From assembly GCF_024323335.1 (NCBI RefSeq), contig NC_066585.1, positions 536,680,769 to 536,744,768 on the forward strand: 64,000 bases of DNA, in the 5' to 3' direction. The notes beneath the pieces were generated by a model. That model ran no database searches. It was not told the origin of the DNA and saw only the letters and a program-made list of their open reading frames with translations. The DNA comes from Lathyrus oleraceus (taxonomy: Eukaryota > Streptophyta > Magnoliopsida > Fabales > Fabaceae). How positions within the stretch are numbered: the first letter of the stretch is position 1; every line of letters begins with the position of its first letter. A program made the position numbers and the translations under genes. This document shows, in pieces, positions 11,401-20,884 of the stretch.

Positions 11401-12898
11401 CCAACACTTCAGTCACAAAAGGGAGGGGAACGAAAACGGAACGAAAACCGGAGATAGAAAGAAGGCACAGCAAACCCTGGAGGCTAACCCAGAGAATTCA
11501 GAGCAACCCTAAAGGAAACCCTGAGGGAAACTCATCTGCACCAAGGTTACCTCCGCCCAACTCAATCCGACTTGCCAATTCAAGGTTGCAATTCAATTGC
11601 AAACAGGTTTGCATTACTATTACCGCTTTATGTTCTTAATATGCATGTGGCATCATGATTGAATTTATAAAAATATCTTAAGTTTCGCATGTGAATTTAA
11701 GTATCATGAATATCTTGAATGTTTAACCATGTAATCTCTGTAATGGATGCCATAGGGGGTGAAGCTTGCTGAAATTATACTGTTATCAAAACCAGAACCC
11801 GCAGCCGCTCGCTAGCCCATCGCTAAGCGAGCATGTAGCGAGTATTCGCTAAGCCTTCGCTAGGCGAGGCAGGAGCGAACGTGACAGTCGCTGACTTTTC
11901 TGTTCTGATTTTTGCTCATCTGACCTATTTTATCATAGCCATGCATTGTTTACCTGACCCTATTACTGTTGTGATTTCTTTTGTGGTGTAATTCTCGATT
12001 GCACCCTGATTTGGTATTCTGACCTGTTTGCTGAATTTTTTAAGGGTTCATATACTCCCGGAAAAGGGTAGCTTGCTAGGTATTCCACTTTATTTGTGGG
12101 ATACCCTTGTGGAAATTCATCCTAATTACTTAATCGATTTCAATGTGGAGATTCATCCTAATTATTTAATTGATTATAATATGGACCTAATTACCTAGTT
12201 GATTACAACTACCTAATTGATTGTAAAATATTGCCTTTGAATATGTGATCTTGGACCTCTCTTTGTTGCCTTACGATATTATGGTATTACGGTCATGTCC
12301 CGCGAATGTGGGGATACACTTAGCAAAGACCCTTTGATTAAATCATCATGTCCCTATAAAATACATCATAGTCCCTCGGATGTTGCCTTCGAATATATGA
12401 TTTTGTCCCTCGATGACCCTTCGTTGTAGCCTACGGTTAAATGATGATCGTCCCTTCGAATGCTAAGGTATCCTTACAAATGTTGCCTTTAATGACCAAT
12501 CGCTGACCCTACGATGACCCTTTTACATCCAAAGGGATAAAACTACTTACTTCTCAATAGTAAGGACAGTTTTACCCTCATAAGGATAGGAAATGCCCAT
12601 AAAGACCTTGGGTAGGTATAACTCTTAATTGCTGGCTCACCCAAAACATTTTTCATACCTCACACTTTGCAAATACTAGAAAATCACCACTTGGTATACA
12701 TTCGTACTAGAATCATTGCCAAGTTATATTTTTCTAAACCGATTTCAAAATTGAACGAGATAAATACTTTGTATACATTCGTACAAGAATCATTACAAAG
12801 TTAAACTCTATTTTCAAAACATTTTTTAAGCCATTCACAAACACTTTTTCAGACAAACATAAGTGATCCAGCAATTAAGAGCCCATGGATAACCATGG

Positions 12899-12930
12899 AT
12901 ACAAAGGGTGCTAACACCTTCCCTTTGTAT
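12899..12930 (+). other. U5 hairpin of Ogre A
   Basis: ATACAAAGGG and CCCTTTGTAT form a perfect 10-bp stem around the 12-nt loop TGCTAACACCTT. The loop is shared with the LTRs of X, B and C, whose stems differ in sequence (B's stem equals A's). Confidence 0.7.
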
Positions 12931-13012
12931 AATGTACCTCCCGAACCCAAAATCTAATTAAGTGCTTTCCTGTTCTTTTCCACCTTTCCTTATTGGATAA
13001 AAGAAAAGTCGG

Positions 13013-13022
13013 TGGCGACTCT
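13013..13022 (+). other. Primer-site echo inside U5 (TGGCGACTCT)
   Basis: This is an exact copy of the first 10 nt of the primer site, 77 bp upstream of the real one. Equivalent copies lie in X (827-836), B (27421-27430; mutated to TGACGACTCT at 62627) and C. Confidence 0.7.
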
Positions 13023-13089
13023 TGCTATCCGCGACATTTGCTTTCCAAAGCAAAAACACACACAAAGTCAGTTCACCGTATGACAGAAC

Positions 13090-13107
13090 TGGCGACTCTG
13101 CTGGGGA
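13090..13107 (+). other. Ogre A primer-binding site
   Basis: TGGCGACTCTGCTGGGGA is the Ogre-type site complementary to the 3' end of a tRNA-Arg. It lies four bases after the LTR end. Confidence 0.9.
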
Positions 13108-13814
13108 CTTAAAAAGAGAGGTTACCTTAAAAAACAAGATCACTTATTCAAATTGTCTGATTTACTTTTAAGGGATTGCTTGGGTATTTTATGCTTGAGT
13201 GAAAGATCCTACACCCGGATCTAGTGTACCTTAGGTAAGTAGCAATAGATCATCGCGACTATCCGGCGTATACTGGAATGGTCAAAATGATGGCTACGGT
13301 TAATGTGACACTTTGGATGTCCTGATGTTCCTCATGTTTACTTGAGGAAAAATTTGGCTTCCGCGTGGTGTCATCAAAGCATTAACCAGACCTTTAGAAC
13401 CCTAATTGACTCATCCTAGCCATTAGAAAGTAGTGAGATAACTGACTTCGGTTCCGACTGGGGTTGGTTGAGACTCGATACTACACTCTTTGAGATTGGA
13501 CTTTAGGGAAGCTTCGGTCAACCACTTGGTGTTGCACTGAGGTGGACTTAAAGGAAGGTCAATGATTTGAGATCCTTCTAGAACCCGGTTACCATTCTAG
13601 GACAGGTTGAACCAACCAAACTTCAGTGGGGAGGGTACTTACCTATGGAACGCATGCAAGCCTTAAAACCTAAGAATGATTGTTGTGTGACTTGTTTGTG
13701 CTTGTTACTTATTTAACATCATAACATCATAACATCATAACATCATAACATCATGGAATTGCACTAACCATTTCAAGGACTTAGGGATTTAACGTTACTC
13801 TATTTTGTAAGGCT
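13108..13814 (+). mobile_element. Ogre A 5' untranslated leader
   Basis: This is non-coding sequence between the primer site and ORF1. It includes a short tandem run of CATAACAT at about 13718-13754. B retains the same leader and then loses ORF1. Confidence 0.7.
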
Positions 13815-15143
13815 ATGACTCCCAGGAAAACCATCCGGATCAATTTTGTAGCCATCTCTCCTCAACTCAAGGATTTAGTGTCAGAGCTTCCCGATCAGGC
13901 TCAGTTCATCAAGAAACATGGTTCTCTCCTCAATTTGGTTACCACTGGTTTCAAAGAAGATATGATGAGAGTCCTATTCCAGTTCTTCGATCCTAAACAT
14001 CATTGCTTCACATTCCCGAATTATCAGTTGGTACCCACATTAGAAGAATTTTCCAGGCTGCTTGGGATACCTATTCTTGATCAAACACCTTTCAGTGGTT
14101 TAGAAAAGATTCCGAAGTCTGAAGAAGTTGCCGCAGCTTTGCACATGACAAAGTCAGACATTGAAACCAATTGGGTAACAAGAAGTGGAATTAAGGGTTT
14201 ACTTGCCAAATTTCTGATAAATAAGGCCCGAGAATTCCTAAAAGTTATGAATGTCCATGCTTTCGAAGATGTTCTAGCATTACTAATCTATGGTTTAGTG
14301 TTATTTCCTAATCCAGACCAATTCATAGATACGAATGCTATTAATATATTTCTCACTCATAACCCTGTGCCTACCTTGCTTGGAGACATTTTGCATTCCC
14401 TTCATGCTCGTACTATGAAGAGGCAAGGGACTCTCATGTGCTGCATACCTTTATTATCTAGGTGGTTTATTTTGCACCTTCCTCAATCAGTCTTGAAGAA
14501 TGAGCAGAATTTGAAATGGTCTCAAAGGATAATGTCGCTCTCCCATTCAGACATCCGTTGGTGTCCTCATCTCGAAGAAAATGTTATCCTCATCGATCGT
14601 TGTGGAGAATTCTCTAATGTACCACTCATGGGGATAAGAGGAGGTATTACTTATAATCCTGCTTTAGCTCTACGTCAGTTTGGTTGTGCTCGAAGAGATG
14701 GTCCACATGAAATGATTATCCAAGGCACAGTGTTTGACTATGACAACGATTCCCAAGGTCTCCGTCAAAGATTTGTACGAGCTTGGGGCATGGTGAAAAG
14801 AAGCGTTTTAGGACAGAAAAACTCTATTCCTATGGAACCTTATCTCAGATGGGTACGCGCCAGAGCTCGTGAGCTTGTCATGCCATATCTTGCAGTCGGA
14901 CCGCTGATTGTTGAACCAGAAGTTGAAGGAGGTACTCCTCAGATCATTCCTTATCCAGATATGCCTACCGATGTTGAAGAGCTAAAGAAATCCTGGATCC
15001 AGTTGAGAGAGGAAAGGGATACTTTTGAAGCTCAATTCTGCGCTGAAAGGAAGAAAGTGTTAGAACTCACCAGCCAGCTTAATGAGGAACGAAGACTCAA
15101 TACATATCTTCGCCCGAAAAGAAGCCGTCCCTGGGAGACTTGA
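13815..15143 (+). CDS. Ogre ORF1 protein, 442 aa, function unknown
   Basis: This intact ORF begins MTPRKTIRIN and is the extra reading frame upstream of gag that marks Ogre elements. The N-terminal 300 residues hold blocks such as FPNYQLVPTLEEFSRLLGIP (about residues 75-95), resembling a domain common in legume transposon-derived proteins (I believe DUF7745 / plant-mobile-domain-like; this needs a profile search). The C-terminal 60 residues are charged and likely coiled-coil (LKKSWIQLREERDTFEAQF). There is no known enzymatic motif. B has lost this ORF precisely between its leader and gag, and C lacks it, so it is not needed in cis. Its role in the element is not established. Confidence 0.85.
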   Translation: MTPRKTIRINFVAISPQLKDLVSELPDQAQFIKKHGSLLNLVTTGFKEDMMRVLFQFFDPKHHCFTFPNYQLVPTLEEFSRLLGIPILDQTPFSGLEKIPKSEEVAAALHMTKSDIETNWVTRSGIKGLLAKFLINKAREFLKVMNVHAFEDVLALLIYGLVLFPNPDQFIDTNAINIFLTHNPVPTLLGDILHSLHARTMKRQGTLMCCIPLLSRWFILHLPQSVLKNEQNLKWSQRIMSLSHSDIRWCPHLEENVILIDRCGEFSNVPLMGIRGGITYNPALALRQFGCARRDGPHEMIIQGTVFDYDNDSQGLRQRFVRAWGMVKRSVLGQKNSIPMEPYLRWVRARARELVMPYLAVGPLIVEPEVEGGTPQIIPYPDMPTDVEELKKSWIQLREERDTFEAQFCAERKKVLELTSQLNEERRLNTYLRPKRSRPWET

Positions 15144-15346
15144 GCTTTCATTATACTTTATTATTCTTGTTGTAATAAATGTTGATTACAAAATTATTAA
15201 TAAAAGTTCCTTTCTTGGTGGTTTACGCACAGTTAAATTCCAAAAGTCCTTGAAAACATTTCATACATTGCATAGCATAACATAACATTGCATAACAGGT
15301 ATCCTAAAAGATCAATATTCTCACGGTCTTCCTTCTAAACAGAAAA
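15144..15346 (+). mobile_element. ORF1-gag spacer
   Basis: A 203-bp spacer ends with repeated CATAGCATAACATAACATTG and AACAG before the gag ATG. The AACAG|GTAT at about 15295-15303 could act as a splice acceptor; there is no direct evidence. Confidence 0.5.
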
Positions 15347-18300
15347 ATGGCCCTCGAACAAACTGTCAAAGATCTCCAAGCTCAGAATGCTCAATTCCAG
15401 GAGATGATGCTGAGCTTATCCAAGGGGCAGGAAGAACTGAAGGCTCTCTTGCTCGAGAAGAAGAAAGATAAGAAACCTGTGAGTTACATTAACCCGGGAA
15501 GAAGGCTTAAAGGACAGGCTGCAGGAGTCAAGATTAGACTTCCGAAGGATCAAGAAGAGGAGACAGAAAATGATTCGGAAGATGAGAATGCTGATCCTCT
15601 CAACCAGGAGGACGACGATGAAGATTATGAAGATGAACAGTACTCTCCAAAAGAGGATAAGTATAAGTTGTTGGAAGAACGCATGCTAGCTATGGAGGGC
15701 CAGAAGACGCCCGGTCTGGATTTCGAAAGCTTGGGACTGGTCTCTGATGTGGTCATTCCTCGCAAATTCAAGATCCCCACTTTCACTAAGTATGATGGTG
15801 CGTCTTGTCCTCAGATGCATCTGAGAGCTTATGTGAGAAAGATTCAGCCGTATACCACTGATAGGAAACTATGGATCCATTTCTTCCAGGAGAGCCTGTC
15901 TGGCACACAGTTGGAGTGGTATTATCAGCTCGAGAGCTCTAACATCCGCACTTGGACTTATTTAGCGACAGCTTTCTACAAGCACTACCAGTACAATTCT
16001 GAATTGGCGCCTACTCGGCTACAGTTGCAGAATATGACTATGGGCTCTAAAGAAAGCTTCAAAGAATATGCTCAAAAATGGAGAGATTTGGCTGGCAGAG
16101 TCAAACCCCCTATGACTGATCGAGAATTAGTGGACATGTTCATGAGTACACTGACTGGTCCATTCTACAGCCATCTACTGGGAAGTTCTTCATCAGGTTT
16201 CACTGACCTTATATTGACGGGTGAACGTGTTGAAAGCGGTATTCGAAGTGGAAAGATACAGGCAGCTACCTCTGCAAGCACTAAAAAGCCCCATCAGGGA
16301 AAGAATGAGTCAAATGCTGTGTATGGTGAAAGGGGTCATAACAAGAAAAGCCGTGACCATACCATCGGAGCAGTTACAATTGCAGCCCCGCCAGCTCAAA
16401 ACTTCCAGCACAGACAAGACAGGCCAAGAAGGCAGTTCACCAAGATCAATATGACTTTAGCGCAAGCACTGCAGGGTATGCTAAAGGAAAATTTAATTAC
16501 TCTCAGAGGCCCTCCTGCAAATCTCAACACTACTTCTCCCCGTTATAATCTCAATGTCAGGTGTGCGTATCACTCCGATAGCCCCGGGCACGATACAAAC
16601 GATTGCTGGTTGTTGAAGAATAAGATTCAGGATATGATCGATGCTGGGGAAATTGAATTTGATCCTCCGGAGACTCCTAATGTCATCACTGCTCCTATGC
16701 CTAACCATGACAAGACTGTTAATTCTGTGGATGACAATTCTCACATTGCTAATGTAGCCGACTTAGTGTCTCCTCTCCTGACCATCAAGAAGAATTTATT
16801 GCAAGCTGGTTTATTTCCAGGTTGTGCTGAAAGTTGCGATCTTTGTGTACTCCGACCCAATGGTTGCCTGAAATTGAGTGATGGTATTCAACGGCTGATG
16901 GATGATCGTACAATTCTCTTTGAAAGGGTTCCTAAGGTGGAAAACGTTGTTGAAGAAATATCTGTGATTGCTAGGTCCAAAGTTCCAGTGAAGCTTACCG
17001 CCACTAGAATACCTGTGAAGATTACTGCTGAGCCCAAGGTAGCCCCCCTAATCACTACTGCACCTGGCCCAGTACCGTATTCCTCAAGCAAAGCCATTCC
17101 GTGGAATTATGGAGGTGATGTTTACATCCATGGCGTGAAGCAAGTTGGTAATTCTGCTAATCCTAATGACATTGTTGGGACTAGTAAAGTTACTCGAAGT
17201 GGAAGGATCTTCTCTCCAAAAATCTCACCTCCCGCCCCTGAAATTCGAGGAAAGGAACCAGCGATCAACCCTGCTCAGTCGAAGACACCGGTCGAAGTTA
17301 CTACCGAAGATGTTGCCAAGCAGGAAGTGGAGGAAATGCTGAAAATCATCCGTAAGAGTGATTTTGATGTGGTAGAACAGCTGGGGCATACTCCGTCTAA
17401 GATCTCGATGTTATCTTTGTTATTATCTTCTGAATCTCATGCCAAAGCGTTGATAAAATTCTTGAAGACTGCTCATGTACCTCAGGAGACCTCCGTCGAT
17501 CAGTTCGAAAATTATGTTGCTCATCTGGCTGTTGATAATGGCCTAGGCTTTTCTGATGCTGACCTGACACCAGCAGGAAAGAATCACAATAAAGCTCTGC
17601 ATATCTCCATTGAGTGTAAGGGGATCACCTTGTCTCATGTGTTGATCGATAATGGCTCTTCTTTGAATGTGCTACCGAAAGCCGTGCTCGATAAACTTGA
17701 CCGTAAAAGCATTGAACTGAAGCCTAGTGACATTGTGGTGCGTGCTTACGATGGTGCGAAGAGTGTTGTCCATGGTGAAGTGGTTCTCCCTATCAAGATA
17801 GGACCTCAAGTCTTCAACACTATCTTTCACGTAATGAACATTCGTCCTGCCTATTCCTGCTTGCTGGGACGCCCTTGGATCCATGGGGCAGGTGCGGTAG
17901 CTTCGTCACTCCATCAAAAGCTGAGGTATCCAATAGAGGGCAAGATCGTCACTGTGTATGGAGAAGAAGAATATATTGTCAGTAGTGTGCAGGCCTTCAG
18001 ATACGTCGAGATGGATGGTGAATTCTTTGAGACTCCTTCTCAGTCATTTGAAGTAGTTCCTCCGACTAATCCTGTCCTTAAGCCAACTTCCTGTGTGCCC
18101 AAGGTTATTAGTGCTCCTCCTGCTATGATTTCTCTGAAGGACGCTCAAGCCGTGGTTGAAGATGGTGGTCGTACTGGCTGGGGTCAACTGATCAATGTAC
18201 CGTACAAGTCTGATAGATGTGGCCTGGGATTTAGCCCTGAGAAGGTAGTCAAGGATCAGATTAATGCTATAGAAGATGCTGACCGCGACTGCGACCTGGA

Positions 18301-18385
18301 TAGCTGGATTTTCCCAACGATTGGTGACAGACTCAATAATTGGAAGGCTGAAGACACTATCCCGATTTCCTTTAGTCAGGAGTAA
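15347..18385 (+). CDS. Ogre A gag-protease polyprotein, 1012 aa (first exon of gag-pro-pol)
   Basis: It encodes the structural and protease part of the element. Residues 1-35 are coiled-coil-like and residues 70-105 very acidic. The retrotransposon gag core spans about 141-285 (WIHFFQESLSGTQLEWYY, then FMSTLTGPFYSHLL). A Tat-type zinc-knuckle variant C-x2-H-x5-H-x4-C is at about 406-420. The aspartic protease active site is VLIDNGSSLNVLP near residue 764, with Asp-Asn-Gly in place of Asp-Ser/Thr-Gly, as I recall for Ogre. The ORF ends in SFSQE then TAA, and the intron donor overlaps that stop. Unspliced RNA therefore gives gag-pro and spliced RNA would give gag-pro-pol. No break is visible. 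Confidence 0.92.
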   Translation: MALEQTVKDLQAQNAQFQEMMLSLSKGQEELKALLLEKKKDKKPVSYINPGRRLKGQAAGVKIRLPKDQEEETENDSEDENADPLNQEDDDEDYEDEQYSPKEDKYKLLEERMLAMEGQKTPGLDFESLGLVSDVVIPRKFKIPTFTKYDGASCPQMHLRAYVRKIQPYTTDRKLWIHFFQESLSGTQLEWYYQLESSNIRTWTYLATAFYKHYQYNSELAPTRLQLQNMTMGSKESFKEYAQKWRDLAGRVKPPMTDRELVDMFMSTLTGPFYSHLLGSSSSGFTDLILTGERVESGIRSGKIQAATSASTKKPHQGKNESNAVYGERGHNKKSRDHTIGAVTIAAPPAQNFQHRQDRPRRQFTKINMTLAQALQGMLKENLITLRGPPANLNTTSPRYNLNVRCAYHSDSPGHDTNDCWLLKNKIQDMIDAGEIEFDPPETPNVITAPMPNHDKTVNSVDDNSHIANVADLVSPLLTIKKNLLQAGLFPGCAESCDLCVLRPNGCLKLSDGIQRLMDDRTILFERVPKVENVVEEISVIARSKVPVKLTATRIPVKITAEPKVAPLITTAPGPVPYSSSKAIPWNYGGDVYIHGVKQVGNSANPNDIVGTSKVTRSGRIFSPKISPPAPEIRGKEPAINPAQSKTPVEVTTEDVAKQEVEEMLKIIRKSDFDVVEQLGHTPSKISMLSLLLSSESHAKALIKFLKTAHVPQETSVDQFENYVAHLAVDNGLGFSDADLTPAGKNHNKALHISIECKGITLSHVLIDNGSSLNVLPKAVLDKLDRKSIELKPSDIVVRAYDGAKSVVHGEVVLPIKIGPQVFNTIFHVMNIRPAYSCLLGRPWIHGAGAVASSLHQKLRYPIEGKIVTVYGEEEYIVSSVQAFRYVEMDGEFFETPSQSFEVVPPTNPVLKPTSCVPKVISAPPAMISLKDAQAVVEDGGRTGWGQLINVPYKSDRCGLGFSPEKVVKDQINAIEDADRDCDLDSWIFPTIGDRLNNWKAEDTIPISFSQE

Positions 18386-18624
18386 TTGTTATTGCCTATT
18401 TTAGTGTTGCAAATTTTTAATTTTTTACAATTGAACTTCTTAAAGCATTGTATCTATGCCCGGGGCACAATAGCTAATTTGTTAAGGGTTTTATCATTTT
18501 CATAAGCATATTCACATTCAATAAATCAATGGACTTTTTGCATTCAAATATCGCGCTTTTATCTTTCCTGTCATCTTTCAAACAAGCTATGCTTTCTTAC
18601 ACACACTCACGTAACAAATTGCAG
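18382..18624 (+). other. Ogre intron between protease and RT (243 nt, GT-AG)
   Basis: The donor CAGGA|GTAATT lies at 18382-18383, overlapping the gag-pro stop. The acceptor AATTGCAG ends at 18624. Removing 243 nt joins GA to A to make a Glu codon, and the frame then stays open into the RT ORF. I traced the codons from 18625 to 18859 and found no stop. A spliceable intron here is a known Ogre feature. The donor context CAG(G)AGTAATTGTT also occurs in B (29484) and C (43706, minus strand). Confidence 0.85.
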
Positions 18625-20884
18625 ATCCATACCCACTCTGGATCCTGTCGATAATAGTTCTACTACTGTTCATTATGACTTTGAAAATCCGATCTACCAA
18701 GCCGAGGATGGAAGTGAGGAAGATTGTGAAGTACCTGAAGAGCTTGCCAGACTGGTACTGCAAGAAGAAAAGTCTATACAGCCGCATGAGGAATCAATTG
18801 AAATTGTAAATCTGGGCACCGAAGTAGATAAGAAAGAAGTCAAAATAGGAGCAGGCTTGGAAAACAGTATCAAAGAAAGATTGATTCAGATGTTACATGA
18901 CTATGTAGAGATTTTTGCTTGGTCTTATGAAGACATGTCAGGATTGGATACTGATATAGTAGTGCATCGTTTGCCAATGAAGGAAGATTGTCGTCCAGTT
19001 AAGCAAAAGGTTCGCCGCATGCGTCCTGAAATGTCTGAGAAAATCAAAGCCGAGATTATGAAACAATTTGATGCAGGTTTTCTGGCTGTTACTTCTTATC
19101 CTCAATGGGTTGCTAATGTGGTGCCAGTGCCAAAGAAAGATGGTAAGGTGCGAATGTGTGTAGATTACAGAGATTTGAATAAAGCGAGTCCCAAAGATGA
19201 CTTTCCACTTCCGCACATTGATGTTCTGCTAGATAACACCGCTCAACATAAGGTATTCTCATTCATGGATGGATTCTCGGGTTATAATCAGATTAAGATG
19301 GCACCTGAAGACATGGAGAAAACTACATTCGTGACGCAATGGGGCACTTTCTGTTACAAAGTAATGCCATTCGGTTTAAAGAACGTCGGGGCAACGTACC
19401 AGCGTGCTATGGTGGTTTTGTTCCATGATATGATTCATCATGAAATAGAAGTATATGTGGATGACATGATAGCCAGATCTCATACTGAAGAAGAACATCT
19501 CGACCATTTGTACAAATTGTTTGAGAGGTTGAAGAAATACAAGCTGAGATTGAACCCGAACAAATGCATCTTTGGAGTAAGATCCGGTAAACTCTTGGGA
19601 TTTATTGTCAGCGGTAAAGGAATTGAGGTTGACCCGGCTAAGGTGAGAGCTATTCAAGAAATGCCAGTTCCCCGTACAGATAAAGAAGTCAGAGGTTTCT
19701 TGGGACGTTTGAATTACATTGCTCGGTTTATCTCCCATTTGACCGCTACCTGCAAACCCATCTTCAAGTTACTGAGGAAAAATCAAGAGATGATATGGAA
19801 TGATGAATGTCAAGAGGCTTTTGACAAAATCAAGAAGTACCTCCAAGAACCTCCAATTCTGATGCCACCAGTTGAAGGAAGACCTCTAATCATGTATTTG
19901 ACCGTGTTAGAAAATTCAATGGGGTGTGTGTTGGGGCAACATGACGAGTCTGGTCGAAAAGAGCATGCCATATACTACCTTAGCAAAAAGTTTACCGACT
20001 GTGAAACAAGATACTCATTTCTCGAGAAAACTTGTTGTGCTTTGGCCTGGGCTGCTCACCGAATGAGACAGTATATGTTGAGTCACACCACTTTATTGAT
20101 TTCTAAGATGGATCCTATCAGATATATATTCGAGAAACCTGCCCTCTCCGGAAGAATAGCAAGATGGCAGATGATTTTAACAGAGTATGATATCCAATAT
20201 ACTACCCAGAAAGCAATCAAAGGAAGCGTGCTAGCTGATCATTTGGCTCATCAAGCAGTGGATGATTACCAATCTATGAATTTTGAGTTCCCAGATGAGG
20301 ATGTCATGCTTGTTACTGATTACGAAGAACCTGGACCAGATGAAGGACTCGAACTGGGATCCCGATGGACTATGGTTTTCGATGGATCTTCTAATGCATT
20401 AGGCAATGGTGTTGGTGTTGTAATTATTTCTCCCAAGGGTTGCCATACGCCTTTCACTGCTAGACTATGTTTTGATTGTACCAACAATATGGCCGAGTAT
20501 GAAGCATGTATTTTGGGACTCAAAGCTGCTATAGACCTGAGAATCAAGTTTTTGAGTGTGTATGGAGACTCAGCTTTGGTAATCAGTCAGATCAAAGGAG
20601 CATGGGACACTAAACATCTGAATCTCATCCCTTATCGAGAACGGGTGTTGACATTAATCCCATATTTCGAAGAGATTACATTCGAACATATTCCACGAGA
20701 GGAGAATCAGTTGGCAGACGCCTTGGCCACCATGTCATCTATGTTCAAAGTCAGATGGGACAATGAAGCTCCCATGATTACTATTGAGCGATTAGATGAA
20801 CCAGCATACTGTTATGAACTTAACGCTGATGAAGTAGAAGAGAAGCCTTGGTTCCACGAAGTAAAAAGATATTTAGAAGCTTAG
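18625..20884 (+). CDS. Ogre A RT, RNase H and second (archaeal-type) RNase H; ends at an in-frame TAG
   Basis: The second exon continues the gag-pro frame after splicing. An acidic N-terminal linker is followed by the RT, with DFPLPHIDVLLD, VMPFGLKNVGATYQ and the catalytic YVDDM near 19454. The gypsy RNase H lies at about 19860-20260. A second RNase H at about 20350-20740 shows the metal-binding set: FDGSSN, NNMAEYEA, YGDSALV and ENQLADALA. Two RNase H domains mark the Tat lineage. The frame stops at TAG 20882-20884, but the next codons remain open in the same frame into integrase, so the TAG is most simply a CAG-to-TAG change. An exon without its own ATG fits translation from spliced RNA. 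Confidence 0.9.

Larger units (their letters stand above)
11131..13085 (+). repeat. Ogre A 5' LTR (1955 bp)
   Basis: It begins TGTCATACCCCAAAATTTGC, a typical Ogre LTR start, and ends CCGTATGACA four bases before the primer site. It holds a U3 palindrome cluster (11262-11340), a TATA box (11392-11400), an R/U5 leader, the U5 hairpin (12899-12930) and an internal TGGCGACTCT (13013-13022). A 101-codon ORF at 11334-11639 recurs in the other LTR and has no recognisable domain; I treat it as leader sequence. Confidence 0.93.

Noticed and set aside
11334..11639. 101-codon ORF, repeated at 24495-24800
   Set aside because: It lies in the U3/R leader of Ogre A LTRs, has no recognisable domain and is duplicated only because the LTR is.
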